Shown here: piece after piece, positions 37,130-47,532 of the stretch | Layout: every line of letters begins with the position of its first letter | Numbering within the stretch: the stretch's first letter is position 1 | Source: Andalucia godoyi | Lineage: Eukaryota; Discoba; Jakobea; Jakobida; Andaluciidae | Assembly: GCA_009859145.1 (NCBI GenBank) | Contig: VRVR01000030.1 | Location: 1 to 50,553, forward strand | Direction of reading: 5' to 3' | Length of the DNA stretch: 50,553 nucleotides | Notes under the pieces: generated by a model | Told to the model about the DNA's origin: nothing | What the model saw: the letters and a program-made list of their open reading frames with translations, nothing else | Database searches by the model: none | Made by a program: the position numbers and the translations under genes

Positions 37130-39745
37130 CTACACAGAGCCTTGCAAAGACGAGACAACCAATGGGAACTTGTTCAGAACGGGATACAACGGAAGGCTTC
37201 CAAAGATCGACTGGTCATCCAGCAGCAATGAAAACTCACCCAGCGGCAGAGGAGACGAAAGAGGGACGTATCTCCGCTTCTTGGAGTCCCATGAAGACTC
37301 CTGGCTGGTGAATGCATCCGGTACCGAAAACACATATCCCTTAGTGGGTCTCTTCGCGAGCGATCCATAGAGAGAGAACGTTCGTCCAGGATGCGACAAG
37401 CTGGACTCGAGCAGCTGAGATGTCAGAGACTGCACGGCTTGGTTCGGCAGCTTCTCCAAGTTCATGTTTAGGTATCCCATTGACGCAGCATGCTCTCTGG
37501 AGTCGCCGTCTTGTGTTTTCTTTTTCTGCGTGACTGCAGAAGCACGAACACCAGCCGCAGACGTCGTGCGCACGGACGCTTGTCCCGGTGATGGATGAAG
37601 AGGTGGCGAAGCGGCGCGGAGCTGAGGACCCTTCTTTCGCAGATCCGGAAGCGCACGTGGTTCTAGACTCTCCGCTATCCCTTCATGCTGCCTCTTCCTT
37701 GCGCGTCTCTTTCGTTGCACTCTCTTGTCCGTACTTGCGGATTTTCTGTCATCATCGTCGTCGTCGTCGTCGCGACTGTTCCTCTTCTTCTTTTTCTTCT
37801 TCGACGACGAACTGCTTGACGTCAGCAGCCGAACAATCAAGTACTTTGCGATGAATGCAATCAGGATCAAAAGAAGTAACATGTAAAAGAAGGACAGGAA
37901 TGTGTCATTCGTGCCACAGCCAACCTGAATGTGGCAAATGATGTTCAGGACAAAACAGTCGCACTGACTACCGGATGCCCCGTCCGATCCCGTTGCGGAT
38001 CGGTCTGCTGTGCCAGAAGCACCTCCTTGTGCACCAAGATCTTCTTGGACTGCAGTCGTTGTGAAGTTGATTTTTCTCTCATCAAGAATTTGCCCCAGCA
38101 AGTCCCACAAGCGCAGCCGGCACGTGTTCAGCTTCGTTGTGTCAACTTCGGCTTGAATTGCAAAATCAACCCCCGCTGTCCCTTGCGGTGCAATGGATAT
38201 TTGCTTTGCCAAGACTGGCAAAATGCCACTCGAGCAGTCGTCAACCGTGACTTCATAGTCCGAGACAATGTAGCCCGTGTTGCTGCAGATCACGACGAGC
38301 AGCCCATTTTTGGAAAACGCTGAAAAATCCTTGATTGTCGCGCTGATGATCTTGCCGTTGGACCGATTCATGACATACTTGATGGACGCTGCATCAATGG
38401 TTAGCGCAATAAGCGTCGTGTCTGTGTACTCTTGCTTGCGAAAAAGACTCACCGTGACGGAGTTTAGATGCCACCGCGGCGGGGACGACAGGACACGCAT
38501 CCCCGGATGTCTGGGTGGGAGAGAGTTCGAGATGTCATCGCTCAACGTCGCGTGTCGAAGTGCGGCATACTTGTCCAGTGAATGCTCCTCAGCCGATTCC
38601 TGGGGAAACTGCTTGTCTGCATCGGCTGCTGCGGGACTGGAAGCATATGCCTGTATGGAAAATTCCCCAAAATTCGAAAGGAAATAGCTTCCTACGAGCC
38701 CTTTCACAGACTTTTCCAAGTCAGCCTTGTGATAATCCTCCAGCTGGTTTTGCAGGCACGAGCCAACCGTTCCATAGCATTGATTTCCCTGGTCATATCG
38801 AAATGCAACGAAAGATACTCCAATTTTGTTGCACTCGGACCCTGAAAAAGAGACAAGGGATTTGTCGATGAGCATGGAGTTTTTGAATCCGTACATGACT
38901 CGATCGTTGGACACCGGACTGCTGGGCACAAAGTAGTACTTGCCAGACAAGGAGAGGCGAGATTTGAAGCTTTCAAAGTTCCCAACCAACCGAACGCGGA
39001 TGCTCTTATCTGTCAATGATCGAACAGTTCCCACTGGACTGACAACGAGGGTTTCCTTTCTCGCACTTACGGTTCCATTGGCAGCGGTTTCCTTCCATTC
39101 GACTGCAACGTTGACGTTGAAAAACAACGTAGGGTCTCCAATTTCGTAAGCGGCATACCAAAGAGTGTCGTATCGCAGACAGTGTGCGGACTGATAAGAC
39201 GTCAGAAACCCTGTGAGGCATGACAGAGAAGCGCGCGTCCGCTGTGAATTGACAGCGTCCATCAGGGTGCATGAGCAGCAGAAACCTTGGGAGTCCGGGA
39301 TGTTATTCCCGTTCGAGTCTTGTGCCCAGCCGCATGAAGGACTGCTTGCGCCTCCACTATCGGTGCATCCAAAGGCCCCAAGCTTGATTACTTGCTCGTA
39401 CGGGGCGGCATTGAACGTCTGACGGTAAGTAATGGGGTACGACAAATACGACGAAGTGCGCGAGACGGATATCTTCACCGGGGATGCCAGCGTGTAGTTG
39501 CGACCTTGACTGTCTCGTGCAGACTTCATCACCGCCACCAGTGACTGAGTCGCGGCCTGTCCAGACTGGAGCGTCAGAGCAACCGTGAACTTTTGTTGGC
39601 AGTCCATTGCGTCGTCGTCGGGGTTCGATCCATCTCGAACACACTGCTCCAGCTGGGACGCTGCGATCAAGTCGCCCAACGCCCGCTGCACAAAATGCAC
39701 AGTCATGACAACTGACAGCAAAGCGACAAGCACAGTCCGTGCCAT
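37130..39745 (-). CDS. HAP2: Gamete fusogen HAP2/GCS1
   Basis: 871-residue single-pass membrane protein. HAP2 is a class II-fold fusogen that merges gamete membranes in many protists and plants. Seen: signal peptide (1-24, ending ALG). The HAP2 N-terminal pattern follows (SQLEQCVRDG, CQQKFTVALTLQSGQ at 49-63). The cysteine-rich core of the HAP2-GCS1 domain is at 126-159 (FGCTDSGG, CGWAQDSNGNNIPDSQGFCC). Then come HCLRYDTLWYAAYEIGDP (188-205) and LSNFGEFSIQAY. The transmembrane helix is ~616-641. The cytosolic tail of ~230 residues starts with a Ser run, a Lys run and an Asp run, then a basic region. Length is typical. The putative fusion-loop segment lies between Cys159 and Cys189. It implies a sexual cycle. 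Confidence 0.93.
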   Translation of the reverse strand: MARTVLVALLSVVMTVHFVQRALGDLIAASQLEQCVRDGSNPDDDAMDCQQKFTVALTLQSGQAATQSLVAVMKSARDSQGRNYTLASPVKISVSRTSSYLSYPITYRQTFNAAPYEQVIKLGAFGCTDSGGASSPSCGWAQDSNGNNIPDSQGFCCSCTLMDAVNSQRTRASLSCLTGFLTSYQSAHCLRYDTLWYAAYEIGDPTLFFNVNVAVEWKETAANGTVSARKETLVVSPVGTVRSLTDKSIRVRLVGNFESFKSRLSLSGKYYFVPSSPVSNDRVMYGFKNSMLIDKSLVSFSGSECNKIGVSFVAFRYDQGNQCYGTVGSCLQNQLEDYHKADLEKSVKGLVGSYFLSNFGEFSIQAYASSPAAADADKQFPQESAEEHSLDKYAALRHATLSDDISNSLPPRHPGMRVLSSPPRWHLNSVTVSLFRKQEYTDTTLIALTIDAASIKYVMNRSNGKIISATIKDFSAFSKNGLLVVICSNTGYIVSDYEVTVDDCSSGILPVLAKQISIAPQGTAGVDFAIQAEVDTTKLNTCRLRLWDLLGQILDERKINFTTTAVQEDLGAQGGASGTADRSATGSDGASGSQCDCFVLNIICHIQVGCGTNDTFLSFFYMLLLLILIAFIAKYLIVRLLTSSSSSSKKKKKKRNSRDDDDDDDDRKSASTDKRVQRKRRARKRQHEGIAESLEPRALPDLRKKGPQLRAASPPLHPSPGQASVRTTSAAGVRASAVTQKKKTQDGDSREHAASMGYLNMNLEKLPNQAVQSLTSQLLESSLSHPGRTFSLYGSLAKRPTKGYVFSVPDAFTSQESSWDSKKRRYVPLSSPLPLGEFSLLLDDQSIFGSLPLYPVLNKFPLVVSSLQGSV

Positions 39746-40321
39746 CCTTGTTAATCTCTCCGTCGGGATGCCAGTCTGTCAGTGTGTTGCTTGTTGCGAG
39801 ATTTCCCCTTTGCCCTCCCTCGACTGGCAAGCTGGCAAACTGACAATTCCAAAAGAATCCGAATCTGGATGCGTCGGAACCTCGGGGCCCCGCTTATCCA
39901 CCCGGGTGAGTGAGGACTGAGAAGGCACCAAACTAGAGTATCCCCATGAGATGCTAGATGCCATATCCAGACTCGACAGCCATTTGCAGAAGTGATGTGG
40001 CCCCGCCTGGCCGCCGAACTCACCATAAATGGGACAGCTGCGCTGGCCGTCTTTCGTAGTGGCGGCTGCATCAACTGCTGCTGCCCCCCCGTTTTGGTCC
40101 GGTTGACGGCTGTACACACTCCGCCGGTGAGGCCACGGAAGGCACGCACACTGGATGAGGAACCGAGCATTCCCCAAGAATTTGAAAAGCGTGGAAAAAC
40201 GACTGACGACAGGCTTGAGCAGCGAGCAGCAAAAAGGAACGGGCGAAAAACCAAGGAGCGGCGCGAGAAAAAAAAAAGGTGGAGAAGAGCCAAGTCTTTT
40301 TCTTCTTTTTATTATTCACGT
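39746..40321. promoter_or_regulatory. Divergent intergenic region HAP2 / TRMT2
   Basis: 576 bases between outward-facing genes. On the plus strand the TRMT2 frame is open from 39992 (110 codons before the chosen start), but that part has no homology and ends in a Lys/Arg run. I treat it as leader. No other gene recognised. Confidence 0.5.
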
Positions 40322-40385
40322 ATGCAACGTGTCTTTTCACTTGTTTCTCGTTTTGTTCGGTATCCTTTACGTTTCATGAGCGAGT

Positions 40386-40425
<40 letters not shown>

Positions 40426-42424
40426 TCCTGTGCATGCTGTCTCGGACGAACCTTTGCCCGCAGCCCGGACGTCGAATTCTGCACAAGACGATGCAGCCAG
40501 CACGCAGGCTCCGCATCTCGACGAGAAGCCGAATTGGCATTCAGAAGACCGGATCATGATTCGCAATCTCCCATTGTGGCTGCGTGAAAATGATTTTGAA
40601 AAGATGCTGAGAGGGATGGAGCCGCCCTTGTCTGGATTCATAAAGGCTCGAAAGGCACCGAATCAGAGCATTGGTTTTGCCCTTTTTGACCAATCTGAGC
40701 ATATGGAGTCTGCAATGCAGCGGCTTCATGGATACTTATTCAAGGATCGTAGCTGGGAAGTGTGCAAGGCTCAAGCGTGGGTTCCCAAGCAGCGCCAAGA
40801 CGGTACTGGTCGCAAACGACTGCGAAACGACGGCGCAGTCGAACTCGACGAAGAGGGAAATCCGTTGAAACAGCAAAAGGTATTGTCAATTGTTGAGCGG
40901 ACAGCCCCGTTGTATCACTTGTCTTATCAAGAACAGCTTGCAAAGAAGCACATGTTCCTGAAGGGTATCTTGGTGGACTCCAAAAAGGCGATTGCAAAGC
41001 TGTGGAGGCAGGCCGAGACTGCACAAGTCCCCGCACTGATCGCAGAGATTTTGGGACCCAAGGCTCCAGTCTTTGATTCGTTCTTCTACGAAATGAATGT
41101 GATACCGTCTCCGGTGCTTGTGGGGTACCGAAACAAGGTTGAGTTTACGTTTGGCCGCAATCAGAACAGCGAATATGACTGCGGGTTTAATGCTGGACAG
41201 TACGTCAATGGAATCATGACAGTCGGGTCTCCTCGAGACTGTCCGCAGGTTTCTGAAGTGCAGAAGTTTATTGCAGCCAAGTGTGCAGAGTTTTTGCAGA
41301 CGTATGCAAAACGCGAATTCGTGCTGCAAAGCGGACAGAAGGTTCAGGTCTGCGAGCCGTATGACAAGGAATCGAAACTTGGGTTTCATCGCGTCTTGAT
41401 TTTGCGGGAGAACTCGAAGAACGAAGTCTTGTTGATGCTCCATGCGAGCATTCTTGCTGTGAACGAATCGCAGGAAGAGGCACAGAGACAAGGGCAGTGT
41501 CTGCTCGAGTTTCTTCTCTCACACTGGAGCCAAATCACGCACGTTGTTCCGAATGCCGTCTTGAAAGGATTCCGGATTTGTGCATATTTGGGTGTTGGAA
41601 CATATCCGCCTGTTGATGCGCTGGCATTCAGGATATTTGGCGACGACACGGTATCCGAAACGCTGGAGGTCCTCGGACGATGTCTGAAGTTTGAGATTTC
41701 CATTTCTTCCTTTTTCCAGGTCAACAAGAGCGGTTGTGAGATTTTGTACAGTAAGACAATAGAGGAAGTTGTCCGTGCATTGGACTACGAGCCTTCTGGC
41801 GAAACCGAAAAGAAAGATGGCATTCTCGCGCTTGATGTGTGCTGTGGAACCGGCACCATTGGCTTGCTGCTTGCCTCGGAACCACGGATTTCAACAGTCA
41901 TTGGCGTGGACATCGTTGCAGATGCAGTCGAAGACGCGAAGCGCAATGCGGCTGCTAACAACCTTGCGGAAAAGTGCGAATTTGTCGCAGGGAAGGCTGA
42001 AGTCGTTCTTTCGAATTCATTTCTGGCGTCCCGATGCAAAGGAAAACGCGTGGTGGCTGTTGTTGATCCACCAAGATCGGGCCTCCACCCGAGTGTCTGC
42101 ATGGCGATGCGCAATTGCAAGGAAATTGATACGGTTGTATATGTCTCGTGCAGGCAAGAGTCGTTGGTCCAAAACCTCGACCAACTCTGCAGACCGAAAT
42201 CCTCGAATTACTATGGCATGCCGTTTGCGCCCGTGAAGATGATTGCTGTTGATATGTTCCCTCACACCGAGCATGTGGAAGCTGTGATGGTCTTCCAAAG
42301 ATGTACTCCCCCGAATCCAGCTCCAACCCCCAGCTTCGCAGACTCGCCTTCTGTTGTGGCTGTCGCCGTCGAACCGACAGCAAGCAGCCCCGGGGCAGTC
42401 CTACCGGATGCATCTTCCATGTAA
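40322..42424 (+). CDS. TRMT2A: tRNA (uracil-5-)-methyltransferase, TRMT2A/B type with RRM
   Basis: 700 residues from ATG 40322. Makes m5U54 in the T-loop of tRNA. Seen: an RRM at ~75-155 (IMIRNLPLWLRENDFEKML, IGFALFDQSE). The TrmA-like catalytic domain then contains FFQVNKSGCE, the SAM motif DVCCGTGTIG (Asp505), VVDPPRSGLHP (Asp582), the catalytic-cysteine motif YVSCR (Cys610) and DMFPHTEHVE. The RRM-plus-TrmA order matches human TRMT2A. The first 18 residues (MQRVFSLVSRFVRYPLRF) are basic, amphipathic and free of acid, like a mitochondrial presequence. A second ATG (40376, MSESV) would remove it, so one gene may serve both compartments. A PVPVPV run comes from (CCTGTC)n at 40391-40426. Confidence 0.92.
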
Positions 42425-42776
42425 ATCCACCCAGCGATTACGTCTCAGAAAATTTTCACGGTTTCCGCAGACGAGCCGTAAAGGTTTTAACGGCGCATCA
42501 CTTTCACTTGCACTCTTTGGTATTCATTTTATTGTTATTATCATTATTAATTATTTTCCGATCGTCATGCATGGTGCTGCTGCACGCAGAAACAGTTGGT
42601 CACTTGTCGTAGCTTCCCTAGTGACAACTCGCCAGTCACAACTGGACCAGCTCACAAAACCCAGAGAAATTTCGTGCAGATCGTTCGCAAATACCTTTTT
42701 TGTTTCATGTCCACTCTTTTATTGCCTTTTTCCGGGTTCGTGATTATCGTGTGCATAGAAACATCATTGTTAGAAA
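42425..42776. other. Spacer TRMT2 / SEC12
   Basis: 352 bases between codirectional genes. (ATT)n-rich DNA at 42520-42560 probably marks the TRMT2 3' end. The rest is SEC12 leader. No gene. Confidence 0.5.
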
Positions 42777-44402
42777 ATGGCGCTGCGGACACCGTCGCGA
42801 TCCACAAAGCTGCCGATTCCGATCCAACACCTTCCCTACTATGCATGTGCGTGGCTGACTCCGTCTGTGTTTGTTGTGGGAGGCGGAGGCGGTCGCTCGC
42901 GAACAGGAGTTCCCAATGGCCTTGTATGACTTTGGTCTTTCGCTTGCTCGCTCAGTCAGTCAATCAATCTGCCAATCGCTCTATCTGGGTGTGTTTAACT
43001 TACTTTTTTAATTTTGCAATTTTTGTTGATTTTTTGAGTATGTTATATACACTCTCAATTCTGTTTGCCTGTTTTTGCGACTTTCGTGCTTGCTGAATGT
43101 TGTTAGAGGGTGTATGAAGCAGTTGATTTCCCCGAGGATGCAGAGCGGCCTTCACACTCGTTTCCGCTGATGGACTCTCGACTTGTTGCTTCGTTTGACA
43201 CAGCTTCTGACCCGGTGGAATCGATTGGGACGTTTGGAGACTCGCTGATTGTGTACTCGACTGCAACGAGCGTCGGGGTGCTGGAACTGAAGAACCAGCA
43301 ACTGAGCGAGACTGCGAAAATGGTGTTTGTGCAACTGACGGACGAACAAATGGACGCAATGCAGGATATTCCAAAGATCCAGTGTCGCGTGTTCTTGTGT
43401 CCGTGGACCAAGGAGCCACGAATTGTGTGCTGGACTAATGTGAAGCGCGATATGACACTTGCCTCCCCGAGTTCTCCAGCTGCGAAGACGGCTGCTGGAA
43501 TAAAGTCGCCGGGTCGCACTGGAGCTGCTTCTGGCGGAATTCCGAATCTGCGAATGTGGTTTGCAAGAGTGTCGAATCTTTCGTTGTGCTGCGTGGGGAA
43601 TGATGAAAAGACAGAACCTGGAATGTTTCGAGAACTGTGGTTTGCCAAGGAGGTCATCGACGTGGACATTCGATCGAACTGGCTCTGCGTGACAAGTCGC
43701 GATTCGTTTGTTCGGATCTTCGACTTGTTTACAGGTAATCAAGTCCACTGCACGTCAAATGCGCAAGTATTCTCCTCCACCCATCGATTAATTGGAGCCA
43801 AGTTTATGCCTGCCAAAGGGTTCAAGGGATACGATCCAGATGAGATACCCGAAGACGATGAACTGATTGCACTGTCGCGATCGAAAGAGTCCAGTGGTAA
43901 GGCTGGTCGCGATCAAACACCCGGTTTGCCAAGAACTGCAGCAATTCATGGATGCGTCGTTGTGTGTGCGGTGTCTTCCAAGGGCTGTGGAGATGTCGCG
44001 ATCCTGAGCGGAGACCTCAGTCGTGTTGAATTGCGCTCTCGAAAATTGACTCGAACTACGCCCTCGAGTTTTCGAGTTGAAAAAACGCATGCTTGGGGCT
44101 GTGTGATTGGAACGGTGGAAGGTGAAGTCGTGGACGTCCGGTTTCCGGATTTGCAGGCGGTAATGATGGCTAGACGGCACAGCTACATTGCTACCTCTGG
44201 AGATATCATCTTTGAAAAGGACAGATCGATGGTCCTCTCAGTGTCTAATGACTCTTCACTCCAAGTCCACCGAGCCCCGAGACTTGCCATCTCTCGAAAG
44301 AACCACGAGTGGTCACAGGTAAGCATCATTGCATGCACTATCGTCGTTGTCCTTCTTGCGATCTTTGTGGAGTTGGTTTTTCGAAGATTTGCACGGCAGT
44401 AA
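42777..44402 (+). CDS. SEC12: SEC12 / PREB, ER Sar1 guanine exchange factor (two exons)
   Basis: Sec12 activates Sar1 to start COPII coats at the ER. Exon 1 (42777-42923, 49 codons) reads LPYYACAWLTPSVFV then GGGGGRSRTGVPNG, the K-loop glycine motif of Sec12/PREB (GGGG...TG..NG). An intron 42924-43106 (GTATGA...TTGTTAG, 183 bases, phase 0) follows. Exon 2 (43107-44402) continues RVYEAVDFPED and carries the rest of a diverged propeller, including a late SNDSSLQVHRAP blade. A C-terminal transmembrane segment (IIACTIVVVLLAIFVELVF) and a five-residue basic lumenal tail end it. Total 480 residues. The exon 2 frame alone lacks an ATG until 43170, which would delete the diagnostic K-loop, so the two-exon model is strongly preferred. 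Confidence 0.85.
42924..43106 (+). other. Spliceosomal intron in SEC12
   Basis: Donor GTATGA, acceptor TTGTTAG, 183 bases, phase 0. A TGCTGAAT 8-18 bases before the acceptor is a plausible branch site. The intron is AT-richer than its exons and carries in-frame stops (GTA TGA at once). The only other intron candidate in the window (16890-17029) also starts GTATG. Confidence 0.8.
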
Positions 44403-44506
44403 GATAAAGACTCAATCAGTGTAAACTAACATGTGAAATAGATTTTTTTTTCCATCCAGAAATGCCAGAATTGGGAACTTGATATGCGACAGACGATGCC
44501 ACTCGC

Positions 44507-45104
44507 CAAAACATGAATCATTATTGACCGTCGGGATAAGCTGTCACCGAAGACAGATCCAAGCCACGTGCTTTTATTATTATTAGGGGCGAGTACCAAC
44601 TCTGCATAAAAGGGTCATCGCAACCAACACATTCCCCAATCGATTCAATATTCAAAAAAATGACCGTTTGGAGGAAACAGGATGTGGTCGGCGCTGTCAC
44701 ACATTGCGCCAACGACGCTTTTGCCATTGCTCCTTCTTGTTCTCTGACTTAAAGCGCATTCCGAACGCAATCGATCACATCTTCGTGAATTTAAAATGTC
44801 TTGCTCTCCGCCTCCGACGAGAAGGGAATCAACGGGTTTCTTGGTTCTCGGCATCTTCGGAGCATGGCCGGTTTGCGTTTTTCGGGAAGATCCCTCTTTG
44901 GAGCCATGAGATCCTTTGTCTTTGTCTTTGTCTTTGTCTTTGTCTTTGATGAAAGGTGCTGCTTGAGGGTTCGGTTATGAAAAGACATAAATCAAACAGA
45001 AAGAATAATAGAAAGACAGACCAAAACGTGAAGAATGACGACTTGATCACGGTAAGAAAATCGTTTTGTTTGATGTTCAAACGCTGATGCGCAAAACTGT
45101 CAAC
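44507..45104 (-). mobile_element. Interspersed repeat, copy B (full length, ~0.6 kb)
   Basis: Inverted relative to copy A and nearly identical over its length. The main difference is two extra TTTGTC hexamers near 44918-44947. Its left end (44507, CAAAACATGAATCATTATTG) lies ~105 bases after the SEC12 stop. Its right end coincides with the stop codon of the alpha-kinase gene (TGA at 45100-45102), so the repeat forms the whole 3' untranslated region of that gene and may even supply its stop. Short frames inside it (69 and 65 codons) are shared with copy A but not copy C. Confidence 0.85.
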
Positions 45105-47532
45105 CGTTGGAATGCAGGCGCTCATGAGCGGCTGCGATGGTTTCATCGAGCAAATGCAGCTTCTCGTTGACCTTGTTGGAAGTATCTTCAAAGTCGCGAA
45201 TCGCGCGAGTCGCAGATGCAGTGAGGCGAAATGTTGAATCCCCGGGACGCTCGGGCCGGTGCTTCTTCGCTTCGTCTCGCTTTCTTCGCTTCTCCAAGTA
45301 CGCCATGATATGATTGTACGCAGGCCCAACTGTGTCTTCATGCTGAGCATGTGCAGACGCCACCATGCGTGCCTTCAGCATCTCGCTTGACATCGAATCG
45401 GAACGTCGTAGTCCTGTCGTGCCGCTGCACACCGATTCGTTGTCCGCGGAGGAATCTGGAGACTCCGTTCGCCGAACCCGACCTGCTGCTGGAATTGTCG
45501 CAGACTCGGAAGCGAGAAGCCTTTCCAGCATGCGCAGGCGGTACAACGCCTCTTTCCGTTCGTCATTTCTGGCAGTCTCAAACTGAACATAGTCGGGGCG
45601 CGAACGATGGGTATCGACGTCGTTCAGCGAAAATTTGGTGTATCCTTCCACTCTGGGCCTAGCCTCCGCGTGCGCCGGCACCCAATCGCGAACAACCTTT
45701 GGGAGACTCAGGCCATCGCAAATGGAATTGCATTCGTGGGTCTTGAGGAACGCCAAGATTCCCCGGGGACCAAGGTTCCCGTCTCCAAACCCGTGCCCAG
45801 TCATTGAGTGAATCTGCGGATCTGTATAAAGGTCCCCCTCTCCTTGCAAGTCGCAGATAAGCAGCTGGTGGCCAGATGCCTCCCAAGTAAAATGCGAAAA
45901 CGCCTGATGGGTGTTGCGAAGGTGCTCTCGATTCACCGATCCATAGTTCGAGTTGTGTTTTTCAAAATGGCGGTTGTCGAGCTTCGGCTCGATGCAGTAA
46001 AGGGGTCGGTGCATTTCGCTCACGCACTCAATCACCCAGCACGGAAGAAATCCAATCTGTTTCGGCGGATGATGCTTGTTGAACCGCGCTGCCCAATACC
46101 GCGCACATGCCTGCGTCTTCACAGCTTCAAAATACCGTTCTCGTTCTTCGTCCAGATTGGCTTGGAATATTCGTTTGGCAACGAGGGGCCAGTCGTTCGA
46201 CCCGGGACCAGTCGAGTTCGCAGCGTGCGAAGAAAACATGTCGGACTGCTTGTATCCCTGCTGTCTGCACCTGTATGACTCGCGAAGCGTTCCACGCGCA
46301 AACGGCGCATTCTCGATGAAAACCCGAACCCGCGATTTTCTCCATCCGTCCGATTGGACAATATATTCATAACGAATAGCTTCCGTCCACTTCGAAGACC
46401 GAGACGATGTCGGACGAGATCTAGCAGCAGCGGTAGAGGATGAAGACGAGGATGACGCAGAGACCGGGCGCGCTGCTTTTTCAATCGTCGGTAGCAACGG
46501 TGTTGCGGCCATTGCGAGTTGTTCCGAGCTCGAGTCCGTTCCACTCCATCTCTTTTGCGAGTCTTGCTGCTTTGGAGAAGTCGTATTCTCGCCCGCAAGA
46601 GGCACGGTGTGGTATGCCTGAATCTTCTGGGAGTCATAATGCTCCTGATGAATATCGGACAGTGCAGAGATGGGCGGCGGCGGAGGCTTCGGTTGAACCT
46701 GCTGCTGCACTCGAGGAGAGAGTCCCAGCTCTCGAAGGATCCCCGTCTTTCGCCGATCCGACAATGTTGAGTGCGAAGTCTTCAGTCGTTCAATCACAAC
46801 GGATGCCACAGTCGGCTGCCTCCTTGCAGGTGGTGCTAACGTGCCGAGGCTCTCATTGTCACGATATGAAGAGTGCGCGGAACTCAAGTCCTTTGGTATC
46901 CGGGGACTGCGACTCGACGATGCTGCAGCTTCATTTCCACGCGACGTCAGAGGCGGTCGTGGGGTCCGTACTTGGGTTTCATGATGATCAGCCAATGGAG
47001 ACTGTGCAAAGGACTGCGAATCGGGAATGACGGACGACGATGTTCGATCCGGTTGGTACCTTCGTGGTGTAGCAAGTGCCTTGACTGTGCGGCTCGCATC
47101 ATCAGACGGTTCCTCACCGCTGCTCACAGAGTTTTTCAAGACATCCAACCGATGCAAATACGCATCGGCTGCATGCTTGGCGATTTGCCAGTGAGGAGGT
47201 TTCCGATGATACTGGACAGTGTCATCATTGCTGCCGTCGTCCAGGACTGCCATGCTTCCGAGGTGATCATGGGAAGCCACGGATTTTCCAAGGGATGCCG
47301 ATTTCGTACTGCTAAGTACGTTGGCACCGCGGGATGATGACAGCGATCGGTCAACATCATTTGACGAACAACTCAGCTTGTGAAGTTCAGCAAGTTTTCT
47401 TGGCGACGTGATCGGGTACACGTATGAGTCCACAACATGCGCAGGCGGAATTTTTCGACCCGATGGACTCTTCGGATCGGAAAACACTATTGTTGTGGAA
47501 TGCAGCTTTCTGAGTTTCAATGGCGACCCCAT
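45100..47532 (-). CDS. Alpha-kinase (MHCK/eEF2K family)
   Basis: 810 residues. An atypical alpha-kinase domain spans ~375-615. Seen: the ATP-site lysine in WPLVAKRIFQ (Lys453), AFSHFTWEASGHQLLICDLQGEGDLYTDPQIH (~544-575) in the family's order and spacing, the glycine-rich GHGFGDGNLGPRGI, and the zinc motif THECNSIC (598-605). Where most members read DLQGVGD this has DLQGEGD. The first ~370 residues are disordered, Ser/Pro/Arg-rich. The C-terminal ~190 are helical and charged, without Sel1 or WD40 repeats, so it is neither a typical eEF2 kinase nor a Dictyostelium MHCK. The substrate is unknown. The gene ends inside repeat copy B. Confidence 0.88.
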   Translation of the reverse strand: MGSPLKLRKLHSTTIVFSDPKSPSGRKIPPAHVVDSYVYPITSPRKLAELHKLSCSSNDVDRSLSSSRGANVLSSTKSASLGKSVASHDHLGSMAVLDDGSNDDTVQYHRKPPHWQIAKHAADAYLHRLDVLKNSVSSGEEPSDDASRTVKALATPRRYQPDRTSSSVIPDSQSFAQSPLADHHETQVRTPRPPLTSRGNEAAASSSRSPRIPKDLSSAHSSYRDNESLGTLAPPARRQPTVASVVIERLKTSHSTLSDRRKTGILRELGLSPRVQQQVQPKPPPPPISALSDIHQEHYDSQKIQAYHTVPLAGENTTSPKQQDSQKRWSGTDSSSEQLAMAATPLLPTIEKAARPVSASSSSSSSTAAARSRPTSSRSSKWTEAIRYEYIVQSDGWRKSRVRVFIENAPFARGTLRESYRCRQQGYKQSDMFSSHAANSTGPGSNDWPLVAKRIFQANLDEERERYFEAVKTQACARYWAARFNKHHPPKQIGFLPCWVIECVSEMHRPLYCIEPKLDNRHFEKHNSNYGSVNREHLRNTHQAFSHFTWEASGHQLLICDLQGEGDLYTDPQIHSMTGHGFGDGNLGPRGILAFLKTHECNSICDGLSLPKVVRDWVPAHAEARPRVEGYTKFSLNDVDTHRSRPDYVQFETARNDERKEALYRLRMLERLLASESATIPAAGRVRRTESPDSSADNESVCSGTTGLRRSDSMSSEMLKARMVASAHAQHEDTVGPAYNHIMAYLEKRRKRDEAKKHRPERPGDSTFRLTASATRAIRDFEDTSNKVNEKLHLLDETIAAAHERLHSNG

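Noticed and set aside
39992-40321. 110-residue N-terminal extension of TRMT2
   Set aside because: No homology, Lys/Arg-rich end typical of leader, and the next ATG begins a plausible presequence.
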